64,000 bases of DNA from Ichthyophis bannanicus (Eukaryota > Chordata > Amphibia > Gymnophiona > Ichthyophiidae), in contig CM066031.1 in assembly GCA_033557465.1 (NCBI GenBank), positions 1,673,632,800 through 1,673,696,799 on the forward strand. The letters run 5' to 3'. The notes under the pieces are model-generated. The model was not told the origin of the DNA, ran no database searches, and saw nothing but the letters and a program-made list of their open reading frames with translations. The translations under genes were made by a program, and so were the position numbers. This document shows positions 20,227 to 32,646 of the stretch, in pieces. How positions within the stretch are numbered: position 1 is the first letter of the stretch; each line of letters begins with the position of its first letter.

Positions 20227-21640
20227 GTGACCCCCAAGGATACCACCCATTTTTTGCAAATTTTGGAAGAAGCTTCACGGTGGGCTCTGGTGTCTGATGT
20301 AATGTTGGTAACATTGGATGTTACTGTACTTTACACCAGCATTCCTCAAGAGGCAGCCTCTGAGGTAGTTGAGGCAGCTTTACATCGTCAGGGTGATCTC
20401 ACCAATGATATGATTACCTTTGTGATGGGTTTGGCTACATTGGCTCTGGGGCATAATTATTTTGTGTTTGAAGGAATGCTTTGTCATCAAATTTCAAGGG
20501 TGGCCATGGGAGCCATGTTTGCCCCATCGACAGCTAATCTCTTCATGGGGTTTTATAAGGAAAAGTGGTTGGTTGATTTTCCATAGGTTTCCCACGTGAA
20601 GCTTTGGCGTAGGTATATTGATGATGTTTTTGTAATATGGCATGGGTCTCTTGAGATTTAATAGCGTTTTTGGGCTGGCTAAATGGTTTAGATCCTTGCA
20701 TTCAGTTCACTTCTGTCTATCATAGGGAGGAGATAGCGTTTTTAGATGTTTTGGTATGGAGGGGCCAAAAGGGTTGGGTCACTTCAGTGTTTTGGAAGGT
20801 GACTGATAGGAATACTTTCCTTCATTATTCTAGTGCACACCCCTTATGTCTACAGGATGGGTTACCCTTCTCCCAGTTTATCAGATTTCGTATAAACTGT
20901 TCTGAGGTTGTGGATTTCAAAGGGAATCTAGATCTCCGATAGCTGCCTGTGTGGTTGATCTGGCATATCGTCAGGCTTTGTTCAGTAATAGGACTCTTCT
21001 GTTGCATCCGCAATCAGAAGAGTGTATTGGGGGGTGAGGAATGTGTTAATTTAATTTCTAAATACTCCCCATTCAGCTTGTGTATCCAGCGGATCATAGC
21101 TAAACACGCTAATGTGTTGAGGGCAAGTCCAGGTTTGTCAGGGAAGCAGACCTGCTGTGTGTGGCTGCATAATCAGAATTTAAAAGAAAAACTGAGTACG
21201 GCCTCCCTGCGCCCACTGCATTCTCCTTTTGTGAATAGTGGTGGGCATAGGAGTTGCGGTAATTGCTCAATTTGTTTGATGTCTTATAACACTCTGACTT
21301 TTGAATATCATGGGAAAGTTTATGAACTTATTAGGCAGGAGACTACATGTGGATCTTCTTGGGTGGTGTATGGGATCTTCTGTCTTTGTGGCTTACTGTA
21401 TATAGGCAAGACTGAGATCCTTCCGGATTAGGATTTGTGAGCACCGGAGTAGATTAAATTGTAAGGTACGTGAGGCCCCCATTGTCCAGCATTGTCTCGC
21501 ATCGGGACATGTGTTTGGCGATTTAAGATGCTTTTGCATAGTCACTGTGGAGATGGGGAGTAGAGGACGCACGCGAGAACAGGCATTGCTGATATGTGAG
21601 CAACGGTGGATTTTCCGGTTGCAACCGTAATTCCGGGTGG
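20227..21640 (+). pseudogene. PLE reverse transcriptase and GIY-YIG gene, 5' truncated and frameshifted
   Basis: From 20230 the frame reads DTTHFLQILEEASRW and LVTLDVTVLYTSIPQEAASE (motif A), then ISRVAMGAMFAPSTANLFMG (motif B), and stops at 20584-20586. Motif C (RRYIDDVFVIWHG) lies in another frame at 20607-20645. The palm and linker continue at 20670-20942. The GIY-YIG domain starts in the frame at 20949-21431 (VVYGIFCLCGLLYIGKTE) and continues in another frame to EQRWIFRLQP near 21628. At least four frame breaks are present. The N-terminal third is missing. Confidence 0.85.
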
Positions 21641-21939
21641 TCTAAATTCACAAATTGACTGGGGCGCATGTGTTTAGTTTGTGGGAGGAGCTTTGGGCAT
21701 TCCAATTACTAGTGTGTATATGTGGGGTGGCTCATGGCACAAATTGCACGTGTGGCATTTTTGTGAGGCGTGCACGGCCGTGGTGAATATGGCCCATGTT
21801 TTGGATTCTGCATTTGAATTGTAGTGTGGTAAGCAGTGTTGTTATTTGGAGATTTTTAAGGTACTATGGGATTAATGAAGAGCTGGATTGTGTATGTTTT
21901 TATTTGTTTCTTCTTTTCGTGGCAGCTATTGGCTTTCCC

Positions 21940-21978
21940 CTGAAGAAGCATTTTTTGTGAAACGCGTATGTGGCGCCG
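21940..21978 (+). ncRNA. Hammerhead-like motif in PLE right arm
   Basis: CTGAAGA at 21950-21956, then a weak stem II region, then GAAA followed by CGCGTA. The last part fits the short stem III of PLE hammerheads, with cleavage after the A. Stem II pairing is poor in this copy. A complementary copy sits in the left arm near 20110-20145. Confidence 0.4.
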
Positions 21979-22639
21979 AAGAGTACGGCGTTGGGATACA
22001 GAGAATCATTCCTGTTTAGCTGTGACATACGGATCGTTGAAGTTAAGTGTGGATTAAATTGATTCTTTGTTTTTTGCCATTTGAAGAACGTTTTGTTTTG
22101 ATGATTCTGTGAGCACTCTGGGAGAGTGGTTGGGATGGTCGTTGATGTGAGGGGGCAGTGGCTTACGGGTTTCCTGTATGCTTATGTGGTGCCCTGATTC
22201 TGAGACCTTCCCTCCTCTTTCGGGTGTTTTTTGACATCACTTGCAGTTCCTGCTCCAGAAATTTCTTGTAGTATTTGTTTTAAGTGGAGTGTTTTCTTTG
22301 AGTTTGGTACAAATAAAATGCAACACACAATAAGTCAAAGTTTCATACAGTCAGAACAGCAAAAAAACCTCATAGATAAATAGAAATCAACTAATAAAAA
22401 AAAACCCTCACAATTTTAAAATTACACAAACAAATTTGATTAGGAAAGCAGATGAAGATTGAGTATTTAGAGGGACGAAGAGCACCAGAGACCCTTCTTT
22501 AATATAAGGAAAAAAGCCTCCAACTGACACAGGGTCAGCTTATTTTTTCACTTTTGAACGTTTAATTACATAACTATGGTAATTTTCAAAAGCACGTGTG
22601 TCAATTAAACAATGCGTTACTCATAGAAATAGGCTTTTA

Positions 22640-22770
22640 CAAAATTAACATAAAAGATTTGCCATACTGGGTCAGACCAAAAGTCAATCAAGCTTAGTAT
22701 CTTGTTTCCAACAATGACCGATCCAGGTCACAAGCACTTGGGAGGTATGGAAAATTTCTGCTTCTTTGAC
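22640..22770 (-). mobile_element. CR1 3' tail fragment
   Basis: Plus-strand GCCATACTGGGTCAGACC followed by TTGTTTCCAACAATGACC is the reverse complement of the CR1 3' tail seen at 11600-11706. It is diverged and lacks coding sequence. Confidence 0.7.
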
Positions 22771-22789
22771 ATCCTGTTAGACTAGTCCA

Positions 22790-23600
22790 GATAAGTGGAA
22801 TGCACCAAAGCAGTCACAACCCAGGGTGGGAGGGAAGACGCCACTCCATACAGAACTGCTCTTCACAAATGCACCATCCACTCCAGCTCCCACATACAAT
22901 CTGTAATGCCTCAACAAAAGGTGCTTGGAGAAGACCAGGTAACTGCCATACAGATGTCCTCTGGATACGCAAAGATGGACTCTGCCCAGGAGGCAGCTTG
23001 TGCCCTAATGAAGTGAATTCAGACTCCATCCAGCACACATTTCTCAAAACAGAAGATCAACCTAATACCCTCCTTAATCCAGTGGGCAATCAAGGGCTTG
23101 GTCACTTCCTGTCCTTTCCTTGGACCATTAGACAGAACAAAGAGATGGTCCAAATAATGGAAGGAATTAGTATTCCCCTGATACTTCACTAATGCTTGCC
23201 TCATGTCCAACAGATGTAGCAAGGTGTCATCTGAAGGTTTTCCTCCAAGGAGAAGGGCAGGATCACAATCTGATCAAAATGAAATGTAGACATCACCTAC
23301 AGGAGAAAGCATAACAGACGCCATCGACATGACCAGAAAGAGTTCCCTACAGAACAAGGCCTATAGCTCTGACATCCACCAGGTAAATGCAATAGCCATC
23401 AGGAATACAGCCTTCTGAGATCTCTCTCAAGGATCTGATGCTGAAGAGGCTTGAAGGGGGATTTTTCAGAGCCTTCACACCAGAGAAAGATTCCACTTGG
23501 ACATGGCATTGGCAGATCATTTCCAAGACCACTTTTGGACCACCACAGCCACTGCCATGGACTTAGTGGAGATCTTCATTAAGTAGTAGAGGGCATCCAC
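22790..23600 (-). mobile_element. DIRS-like tyrosine recombinase remnant
   Basis: Minus-strand pieces read FLMAIAFTWWMSEL (box I region), LLDMRQALVKYQGNTNSFHY, KPLIAHWIKEGIRLIF, HFIRAQAASWAESIFAYPED (resembling the HxxR box) and ICMAVTWSSPSTF followed after a frameshift by LRHYRLYVG (the Tyr box). This order matches the recombinase of DIRS-type retrotransposons. Stops and frameshifts are frequent and the box I Arg is not evident. No DIRS RT was recognised nearby. Confidence 0.5.
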
Positions 23601-24850
23601 CATAAACACCTTCCCAGGCTCCAATCTTGCTACTTCTAGGCTGTTCAGCATTAAGACTGCAGAGCCACCACACCCTCACACATAGGTGTCAGAAAGGGGT
23701 GGGCCACATGGGCCCTGGCCCCACCAAAAATTGCAGCATAGCAGGCAGCAGGCTGTTTGCAGGGATCCCATCCCCCATGGGCAGAAGAAAAGCCCCTTCC
23801 TGTCTGCCCTCAGAAGATTAGATCCCTGCAGGCAGACAGGAAAGGTCTTTGCTGCGATCACAGCTTCTCTTCTTCTTCGGCCTACAGGAATAGTAGCCCC
23901 GTAGGCAGCCTACTGCCTGCCAGCAATGATCACTGCAAAGACCCTTACAGTCTGCCCACAATGATCGCAGCCAGCAGTCTGCTCACAAGGATCCCATCCT
24001 CCACAGGCAAAAGAAAAGCCATGATTGCTGCAAAGACTCTTACCGTCTGCCTGCAGGAGATCAGATCCCAGCGGGCAGAACAGGAAGGGTATCTATCCAT
24101 GGGGCAGGGCTTGGAGCAGAGTTAGGGTAGAGCTTGGGGCAGTGCTTGGACACCCCCCAAATAAAAAGCCCTTCCACCAACCCTGCTTTCATAAAGTGTT
24201 GCCAGAGTACCCAAGGCCGAAGCCGTGAATGCTTATTTCAGGAGGATATCCACCCTATTATCATGAGTCTCTTAAGTGTAGTGTCACCTTCCAAAGAATG
24301 GCCATGTGCTTTTGTTACCACTGACCCCAAAAAATCATATCCATCTCTTCTTGGGAAGGAAATACAGCTGAGCCAGGATCTTAGTGCCCTTCAGCCCCAA
24401 CATGGTGTCTCCCACTGAGAGAACACAAGTTTTTTGAAAGAGCATAGGGAGTGGAAAAAAGCCAGAGCCACTTGTGAACCCTGAACCAGAGGGGGTTCCA
24501 TAATACACAGAGCAATCATGGCACCCAGGAAAGATCCTCCCTATGAAAAAGATGGATCACCAATGGATCTTCTCCCTCTATCACTGACTCACCTGGAGAC
24601 AGGGATTCCTCCTCTTCTCCCCAGCTACCCAGCCTTCCCCCAGTGGGGATAGGGGAATGGAAAGGCGAAAAAGAAGGGCAGGGAGCTTAACCCCCTTGCT
24701 GCCAGAAGTGGAGAAACCAGAGGGCTCCAAGTCTCCTGTATTTTTAGTACTTAGGCTCACACCTTTCCACTAGTAGTTCAAGTTGAGATAAAGTCAGGAA
24801 CTACAGACATTTCTTGGTCCCCAGAGGGCTTACCATCTAAGTTTGTACCC
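23601..24850. other. No gene; diverged internal repeats
   Basis: Between about 23755 and 24090 blocks such as GGGATCCCATCC, TGCAAAGACYCTTAC and TCTGCCTGCAGG recur at irregular spacing, suggesting an old, degenerate tandem array. The start (23695-23745, GGGCCCTGGCCCCACC) resembles 4990-5035. No reading frame looks like a known protein. Confidence 0.4.
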
Positions 24851-24967
24851 GAGGCAATGGTGGCTTACATGACTTGCCAAAGGCCACAAACAGTGCAAGT
24901 GGGATTTGAACCCTGGCCTTTCTGGTCCCAGGCTGCTGGACTAACCTCTAGGCTACTCCTCCACTCC
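24851..24967 (-). mobile_element. tRNA-derived SINE, second copy
   Basis: It matches the SINE at 14191-14309 along its length: plus strand GAGGCAATGG, GACTTGCC, AAAGGCCACAAACAGTGC, GGATTTGAACCCTGG (B box complement) and TAGGCTACTCCTCCACTCC. Confidence 0.8.
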
Positions 24968-25139
24968 TTTAATACCTCAGACACCCATGAGAAAAGATGC
25001 CATGCAACTACCGAAGACTGAAAACAGTCTGCCAGCAGTTTCAGGAGTTGCTGCTCAAAGCTAGCTGAGAATGAATCCCTGAAGGAACGTCAGGGGCCTG
25101 TTGGCTTGAGTCTGCATCCGCATCACCATGCTTCAGTTA

Positions 25140-25390
25140 TCAGCCCTTGTTATGCAACTTTGTGTGGAGAAAAAAAACCATGCATTTGAGCAATTAAGAT
25201 GGAGAATAGTAGATATGGTCCTTCCCCTAATTAGGAGGGGATGATAGGGAGGAACTAATTATCAGGAACAGAACTGGATTTTCACTTTGCAAACCATTGG
25301 TCCAGAAGGTTTGAATGAGGAGCTAGATTGGCATTCCTTGTTTTAAATAAAACCTGAAGAAGTGTCTTTGGGTAGCAGACAGATGGAAGA
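25140..25390 (+). mobile_element. Penelope-like element 3' remnant
   Basis: The translation reads HAFEQLRWRIVDMVLPLIRR, then a broken region with TGFSLCKPLVQKV, resembling the PLE C-terminus (compare SFSDLRWRIIDHVPQC at 37650). CCTGAAGAAGTGTC near 25350 is a likely remnant of the tail motif. It is strongly decayed. Confidence 0.6.
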
Positions 25391-28300
25391 AATGCAAAAA
25401 ATAAAAAATAGAAGTCGGACAATGGAATATCTGGCAGAATTATGGAGCAAACAGGTAAGCACCTCTGATACAGGACTATAGAATATAAGGTTTGAAACAA
25501 TAGCGCTTTGTTAGGCAAGAAAATTGATTTATGAAATATTATAGAAAATTTGAAAGATATGGTTTTAAAGCTTTAAAGCACAAGAGTACAAATCATTAAA
25601 AAGGATGAGCAAATAATCCACAAGGTGAACTATACTGAAGTGGTTTTATGAGTCTGACAAAAAAATACTTGCGAGATCACATAATATTTGGGAGCACTAG
25701 AAGGTAAATTATGATATACCAATCCCCACTTTTATAAAGCAATCGCTGTAGCAAAATAAAGTGCTCTATTGTACTGAAACCTGCAGTAAGATCACATAGT
25801 ATCAACAGTGAGTCCTATCCCTATCTACACATTTCCACAGAACTACAATCTCTGGCAAAATAAGTTTGGTGCTATGACATACTGTGTAAAACCCAGCTTG
25901 GGTTCCATTCAAAGTGGCTAAATATATGTGCACCGTGCTATTTAAGGACACAGATTTAGTTGACTGGGGAGTAGGGATGTGTATCCGTTTGAAATGACAG
26001 GAAATGTCATTGATATTCCCCATGTCATGTCATATCATTATTAATCTGAACACAACATTAAAGTCTGAAATTCTGCTCCTCCCCAACCCTGACCAGTGTT
26101 GTCACGGCAGACTGGCCTCAAACCAGTGACCTTTGGGTAGAAGGCAGGCATCTTGCAGGAGAAGCCACGATGTCCCCATGGGAGCTCTAGTCAGCCTGTT
26201 CTTAACTGTCTTGTACTATTGATGATCTTCCTTCCTGTTTCCTGATTTGCCCAAAATTTGTCTGGTCTGGAGCTCTGTGCAAACCCTTCCTAGATGATAT
26301 TTTGCCTTGTGAATCTACTGACTCCTGCTCTTCTATAGACTTACTCCAAAGATTTTTCATTTGCCATGTTCTTCTGCCAGAAATTCTGTGAAAACATGTC
26401 TAACTATAATATCAGAGACATTTACCAAGCCTAATCCACATTCTGGTTGTCCAATTAGTGATCTATCTTTCAGTTATGTTTTTTGTTTGGGCAGCAGCCA
26501 CAGACATCTCCAACAAGACTGCCCTGAAATTAAAAATGTATTAAAACCAAAACAAAACCTGAAAAACACAGCAAACTAAACAAAACATTTTTTTTGCCTA
26601 CACACTCCTATAGGTAAGAAAGGGAATTCTCTAACCAGTTAAATTTATCTGGAAAGTGGTCTCAAGGAGCTGGAAATCTCTCTAAAATCAACTCCATAAG
26701 ACATTGGCCAGATCACTGGCCCACTGAGTCCCGCATCCGGTCTCCTACGTTGGCAAATCCAGATCAATTGGAAGTACTATTAGGATCCGCCGGCGAGATC
26801 CATTTCCTGTTGCTCACTTCCAGACGTTCTGTAAGAAGTGGTGACCCTTAAGACTAACTGGCCATTAAATTTCTAATTCACTTGTCTTTGAAAACCTAGC
26901 TAAATGTTATACTACTAGCCTTGACCGCATTCTCTGGCACTGACTGAAAAAACATTTGTTCCGAAAAAATTTTTAAAACCTTCTGTCAGTTTCATGGCAT
27001 TCCCCTTAGTCCTATCCAAAATGGTAAATAACCGTTCCCCGTGAACTTGTTCTACACACACAGAGCCCAGGGCCAATCAGCTGGAGTGAGCTCCAGAAAG
27101 CTGAACTATACAGTTGTGCCCATGTGGCAAAAGGAAATTATAGTGTTGGGGGTGGGACTACCATGATGGCATAGAACTCTCCAAAGCAATAGGTTAATGT
27201 GATCATTCCAACCCTCCCACCACCCAAGATGACCCTATCAAGTCCCCTCTCAGATGTCGCTTAGTCCTGAGCTTTGGCTTGAGTGTGGTTGATGAGTGGT
27301 AGGGAAGTAAAATATCCTTAGATTAGATTCTTACTTCCCTATATAGTTGAATTAATGATTATGATTTATTTTGGAAGATAATTAGACTATACAAATTTTG
27401 GATAGCTTTCATTCCTTCCCCAGCCTCTACTACTCTTACTACTACTGATCATTTGTATAGTGCTACTAGGTGTATGCAGCGCTGTACAGACACATGTAAA
27501 AGATGGCCCTGCTCATCAGAGCTTACAATCTAGTCAAGACAGACCACATGACAGCTAGGGACAAGGATATGTATTTGCCCATCTTTCACCCACTTTCTAG
27601 TGCCCCATTTCATCCGTCTGTATTTATCCTCTCTCTAGCCCATCTATTTTCTTATGTCTCTCATCCCCTAATCAGCACTACCTCCTTCGCTACTACTCAT
27701 CCCCTCTCTACTTCTAATCCTTTTCTTACATCTTAGCCCCTATCTAGACTTCCATTTCACCACTTTCAAAGACCTGACCGCTTCCTTTCTCTCTCACCAT
27801 AGACCTCTGTCCTTTTCAGTGGCCTCTCTAAACATACAATATGTATACCTTTCCTTTTTCACTCTACCAGTTTATGCTTCCCCCCCCCCGACCCTAGTTA
27901 TCTACCAGAATCAGCCCCCAGCAGCATCCTCCTTCCAGTCCCATCCCCCCTCCCCTAGTATTAGTTCCGTTCCAGTCTTCCACCCCCCAAATCAGCCACC
28001 CTCCACTCCCAATATCAGTCACCTCCCTTCTCTTGCAGCACATTTAAACAGCTGCTGAAGCATTTTTATTTGCTCCCACAGCTGTGCAGTCTTTAAAAAA
28101 AAGAAAGTTGCGATGCCAGCAGTTTGTAAAGGTAGACACAAGCATTTCCTGTTTCTCACAAGAAATAGGAAATGCTTGTTGCTGGCACCATGGTATTTCT
28201 AAAGACAGCACAACTGTGGGAGCAAAGAAAAACGTTCCCACAGCTGTTTAAATCTGCTGCAAAGAGGCAAGTCAGTGAAGCAGGCTTTGGGTCCCGCAAG

Positions 28301-29361
28301 CCAGTGCCTCAATGGCTCGCTTGTTAAGTCAGCCCTACTGCTGATGCTCCAGCACATGCCCCCCCACACACACACACTACCACCATTGACTGCGGTAGCG
28401 GCCAAGTCCCGGCTGCAGATGCCACTGTGGCTTAAAAAAATAAATAAATAAATGGCTCAGCTCCACTCATGTAGCCGCCATTGTGATTGCTGGCCTAGTC
28501 TGGATGGCTGGCATCAATCGGGCATGGTTTGGCCTAATAAAGCTGGGCCTGCCACTGCCACTCTTTCCCGTGTACCTCCCCATATGGTTGCATAGTTTGT
28601 GCACCAGATAGCACCCGTCATCTTCCACCAAATGCCTTGCAAGGATCCCACCGAACACAATACGAAGAACTAATGTACGGATTCAGGGAAAGGGATATTT
28701 TTTTAAAAAGTGCAGCTATATTGAAAGGCACAGATCTTATTTCAAATAGTGTTTAAATGTACAAATTCGTGATACAATAAAATTAAGGCACTGAAGGCAA
28801 AGTGGTCTGATAACATACACTGACATGAAGGAAAGGTCAAAGTGCATCTGGCAGTAGTACAGTCCACACTGCTTTACAATGTGAATCCATGAGGCTATAC
28901 AATAGACATCTCATGCAAATTTAGCAAGTCCATGAGTGTTCCCTGAGATCCACCTGCAACGTCAAGTGACAAGAAGGATCTCCAACAAAGAAATCATGGA
29001 AAGATGCCCTATTTCTAGCATGGAAGAAATGATGATGTACGGGGAGCAGGGCAGGCTAGGCCATATCATAAGGATGGAGAACTACTACTACTAAACATGA
29101 ACATAACAGTTTCCAAATGTGTGCTCTAATGATATTTTGAAGAAACTCCAGGCCTGGATTTAAGCATGGGCAACAGCCTAGGGCACCAGATTCCAAAAGT
29201 GCCACATACCCAGACCAAAAGGAACCTGCTTCTGCTTTCTTTAGGGCCATGTGCATGTGGTGCTTCAAAGGGGCGGCACTTTAATCTTCCTCAGCTCCTC
29301 TTTGGCACCCCTTCCCCCCATTCTCCAGGATGTGCTGCCTATCGGTACCAAAATTTTAAAT
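25391..29361. other. No gene recognised; scattered LINE tails
   Basis: At 26945-27045 CATTCCCCTTAGTCCTATCC resembles a CR1 tail in minus orientation. At 27425-27545 the sequence TACTACTGATCATTTGTATA, then GCAGCGCTGTACAGAC and GAGCTTACAATCTAGTC matches a common LINE-derived 3' repeat. At 26100-26165 there is a weak tRNA-like block. A TAAA repeat is at 28440-28455. No exon was recognised. Confidence 0.45.
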
Positions 29362-29935
29362 CAGTGACTCCCACAAAATCCTGCTAAAAAGAACTGCTCA
29401 CATTTACAAAAAATGTCCTTTTGTCAGACCAAAATAATCCAAAAAGCCGCTATCAGCTCTTCTCTCTTGTACTACTCCATTTTTTCTTTTAAAGTGATTA
29501 GAAAATACCCAAAATTAAAAAATGTATCAAGTTCAATCCAATAGACATTTTTTTCAAAGAGACTCATCCATACAATGCTGACTTTGACTGTCGTGTTTCA
29601 AAACAGTTATACTTATTTCTGCATCAGGGCATGAATGTCTACACAATATAACACTACTGTTCAACAACATAATGATCTAGTAGCTTTAGCTAATAGTGCC
29701 CTGGAGAGCAGATAAAGATGGTATAACTACTGCTCCTCCTTTAACACAATAGCAAGCTGAGATTTACCGGCAATTAAATGACACCAAATACTATGAGAAG
29801 CTCTCCTCAGACCCTACAAAGGATATTTTGTCTAAAATTGAAGAATCGATTTTGGCAGGTTATAAACAAGGATATTTAACTCAGAAGGACTATAAAAAAA
29901 GGGACTGCTAGTTCTGGAGAGAGATCTGCAATTGT
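29362..29935 (+). mobile_element. Penelope-like element, left part (inverted arm and N-terminal coding)
   Basis: The arm 29362-29627 is the reverse complement of 38020-38242. Plus-strand coding at 29758-29915 reads EIYRQLNDTKYYEKLSSDPT then ILAGYKQGYLTQKDYKK, the N-terminal segment of PLE proteins that precedes the reverse transcriptase. The PLE is broken here and continues near 36165. Confidence 0.75.
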
Positions 29936-30619
29936 AAGTATTTACTTCTGGGAATTTTTCTAAATCTTGGGAAAAAAGCCAATTAATCTGTGTAAATTAG
30001 AATCCAGTGTATTTGTTTAAATCAGTTAGGGCCTAGTATCAGCAAAGAGCTCTAATTTAAATCAAATCAGAGTATAACTTAGCATAAAAGGCAAAACAGG
30101 GTCAGTATTCTTTGAGTAATTAATTGTTTCTAGAGACCTTTACAAAGAGGCCGTCTAGATAGGGGGCATGGGACCTGTGAAATTGTTCTAAATAGGTATT
30201 AAAGCCAAGTGACAGATCAAAGGGGCATTTTGAAAGACTCCCTCTATCAAAGCAAGGGCTGTGTGAATCACCCAGGAAATTGGTTACAGATAACCTTAGA
30301 AGCACAGGACAGGGTACTGTGTAGCAGTCAGCTTTTAATAAATCATATTTCCCTTCCTCCCTGACTCCCACCCACCCCAGCGATAATCATAGCTTTATAG
30401 GTGCTTAAATCTCTTAAAGGGAAGGAAGTGCCATATTCACTCTCAGGTGCAACTGTTTATCCTCATCAGGCATACATTGAGGACCTAAGATTAATTAATC
30501 TTGAGGTGAACAAAATCCATTAAATGTATTAGGTATAGTTTTATTAGTATAGATATCCCCAGCAAACCTAAGTAAAACTAACAACTTAAAATACCTAAAC
30601 ACAACCTTAAAACTAAGAT

Positions 30620-31490
30620 GCAGACAGAAGTCCAGCAGCAAGATGGGGGTTTTCCAGTCTTTTGGATAGAGTGTCACATGTATGATTTTCTCCCAGTTGG
30701 TGAGGGGTCTTACGTGTGCACTAGGTGCAAGGAACTCTTTGCTCTCAGGGAATGAGTCCAATCTCTGGAGGCTAGGGTAGTCGACTTGAAGGACATAAGG
30801 AACACAGAGAGGTACACAGACAAGACCTACAGAGATGTAGTACTGAAGTCCCACCTCTAGTCTGGCAGCATCTCTTTTGCCATGGAGGAGAGAGGTCATG
30901 TGACAGGAGAGCATCACCCTGGTGTGGCAGGAAGTGATCCTGTAGCTAGAACCTGTCCTCCAGGTGACATAAAACCCTCCCACACCAAGGAGGCTTCTCC
31001 AGCACCATGGGTCTATGAGGGAAGGGTTAGGACAGCCGTTATAGTTGATGATTCAATCATTAGTCATTTTAGATAGCTAGGTGGCTCATGGACATGAGGA
31101 TTGCCTGGTAACATGCCTGCCTGGTGTGAAGGCAGCAGACCTCATGCACCACTTAGACAAGGTCTTAGATAGTGCTGGGGAGGAATATGCTGTCTTGGTA
31201 CATGTTGGTACCAATGACATAGGAAGTGTGGTAGGGAGGTTCTGGAGGCTAAACTTAGGCTTTTAGGTAGGAAGATGAAATCCAGAACTTTCAGGGTAGC
31301 ATTCTCCAAAATGCTTCCTGTTCCATGCGCAGGACCAAAAAGGCAGGCAGAGCTCTGGAGTCTCAATGCGTGGATGAGACAATGGTGCAAGGAAGAGGGT
31401 TTTGGATTTGCTAGGAACTGGGCAACATTCTGGGGAAAAGAGGGGCTTTTCTGAAGGGATGGGCTCCACCTTAACTGGGATAGAAACAGG
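30620..31490 (+). pseudogene. CR1 ORF1: zinc-finger-like and SGNH esterase-like domains, broken
   Basis: The frames give YVCTRCKELFALRE (zinc-finger-like) followed by VQSLEARVVDLKDIRNTE (coiled-coil-like), then the esterase-like part: VRTAVIVDDSIISHF, AVLVHVGTNDIGS and LGRKMKSRTFRVAF. CR1 ORF1 proteins often carry such an SGNH hydrolase; the GDS motif is degraded to VDDS. Several frameshifts and stops separate the pieces. Its role in retrotransposition is assumed, not visible here. Confidence 0.75.
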
Positions 31491-32646
31491 CTGCTAGCAT
31501 TAACCTTTAAAAAGGAGATAAAGCAGTTTTTAAACTAGATAATAGGGGAAAGTCAACAGTTGCCCAAGAGCGCATGGTTTGGAACAATGTATCCTTGAAG
31601 GATACTAGCAAAATATTGAAGTTACGGCACATCAACAGAGAGGTTCCAATAAAGACAAAAGTAACACAAATGCTCGAGTATAGAGCAGACAGATCTTAAA
31701 GATTCCAAATTACCCCTGCCTATCGATAACTAGATTAATATGAATACAATACAGCCTCTAAAAGGCTTTTATGCAAATGCTAGAAGTCTAAAAAATAAGA
31801 TGGGAGAGTTAGAATATATAACACTAAATGAGAGGTTAGATATGATTAGTATCTGAGGGACATGGTAGAAGGAGGACAACCAGTGGGACACTGATACCTG
31901 GGTACAAACTATATCGTAATGATAGAGCAGATCAAATTAGTGGAAGGGTTACACTCTATGTTAGAGAGGGCATTGAGTCACAAAGGATTAAAGTTTTGCA
32001 GGAAACAAAATTCACTGCAAAATCTCTATAAATTGAAATTCTATGTAGGAAGGGGAAGGCGATGGCAGTGGGGGTGTACTATCGACCGCCCAGCCAGAAT
32101 GAAAACATGGATGATGAAATGTTCAAAGAAATCAGATAATCTAGCAAACGTTACAGCACAGAAATAATAATGAGTGGTTCCAATTACCCCAGTATTGACT
32201 GGGACAGTGCCATGGCAAGACATGCTAGGGAGATAAAGTTTCTAGATGAAATAAATGACTGCTTCTTGGAGCATCTGGATCATGAACCGACCAGAGGGGA
32301 AGCCATTTTGGACATGGTCCTTAGTGGAACACAAGATCTGGTGCAAGAAAAGGGTGTTGGGTGCCACTTGGCAATAGTGATGATCGCATTTGATTTAATA
32401 AATGGAGGAAGGACGGCAAGGAAATCCACAGTAATACCTTTTAACTTTCAAAAGGGAGACTACGATAAAATGAGGAAAATAGTTAAGAAAAAACTAAAAG
32501 GAGCAGTTGCAAAGGTTAAAGACTTACATCAAGCATGGGTGTTGTTTAAAAATACTATCTTGAATGCTCAGACCATATGTATTCCGCGCTTTAAGAAAAG
32601 TGGAAGGAAGTCCAAAAAACTGTTAGCATGGTTTAAAGGTGAGGTC

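Larger units (their letters stand above)
19761..22307 (+). mobile_element. Penelope-like element flanked by long inverted repeats
   Basis: The left arm 19761-20220 (460 bp) is the reverse complement of the right arm 21852-22307 (456 bp) with few differences. The interior carries a 5'-truncated PLE gene in plus orientation. Each arm holds the hammerhead-like motif CTGAAGA...GAAACGCGTA (21940-21975 on plus, 20110-20145 on minus). Inverted terminal copies of this kind are known for PLEs. Confidence 0.85.

Noticed and set aside
22800..23192. A plus-strand protein of 130 residues
   Set aside because: The minus strand gives recombinase-like motifs; the plus-strand frame has none.
30495..30983. A 162-residue minus-strand protein
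   Set aside because: It is antisense to CR1 ORF1, whose zinc-finger-like and esterase-like motifs are on the plus strand.
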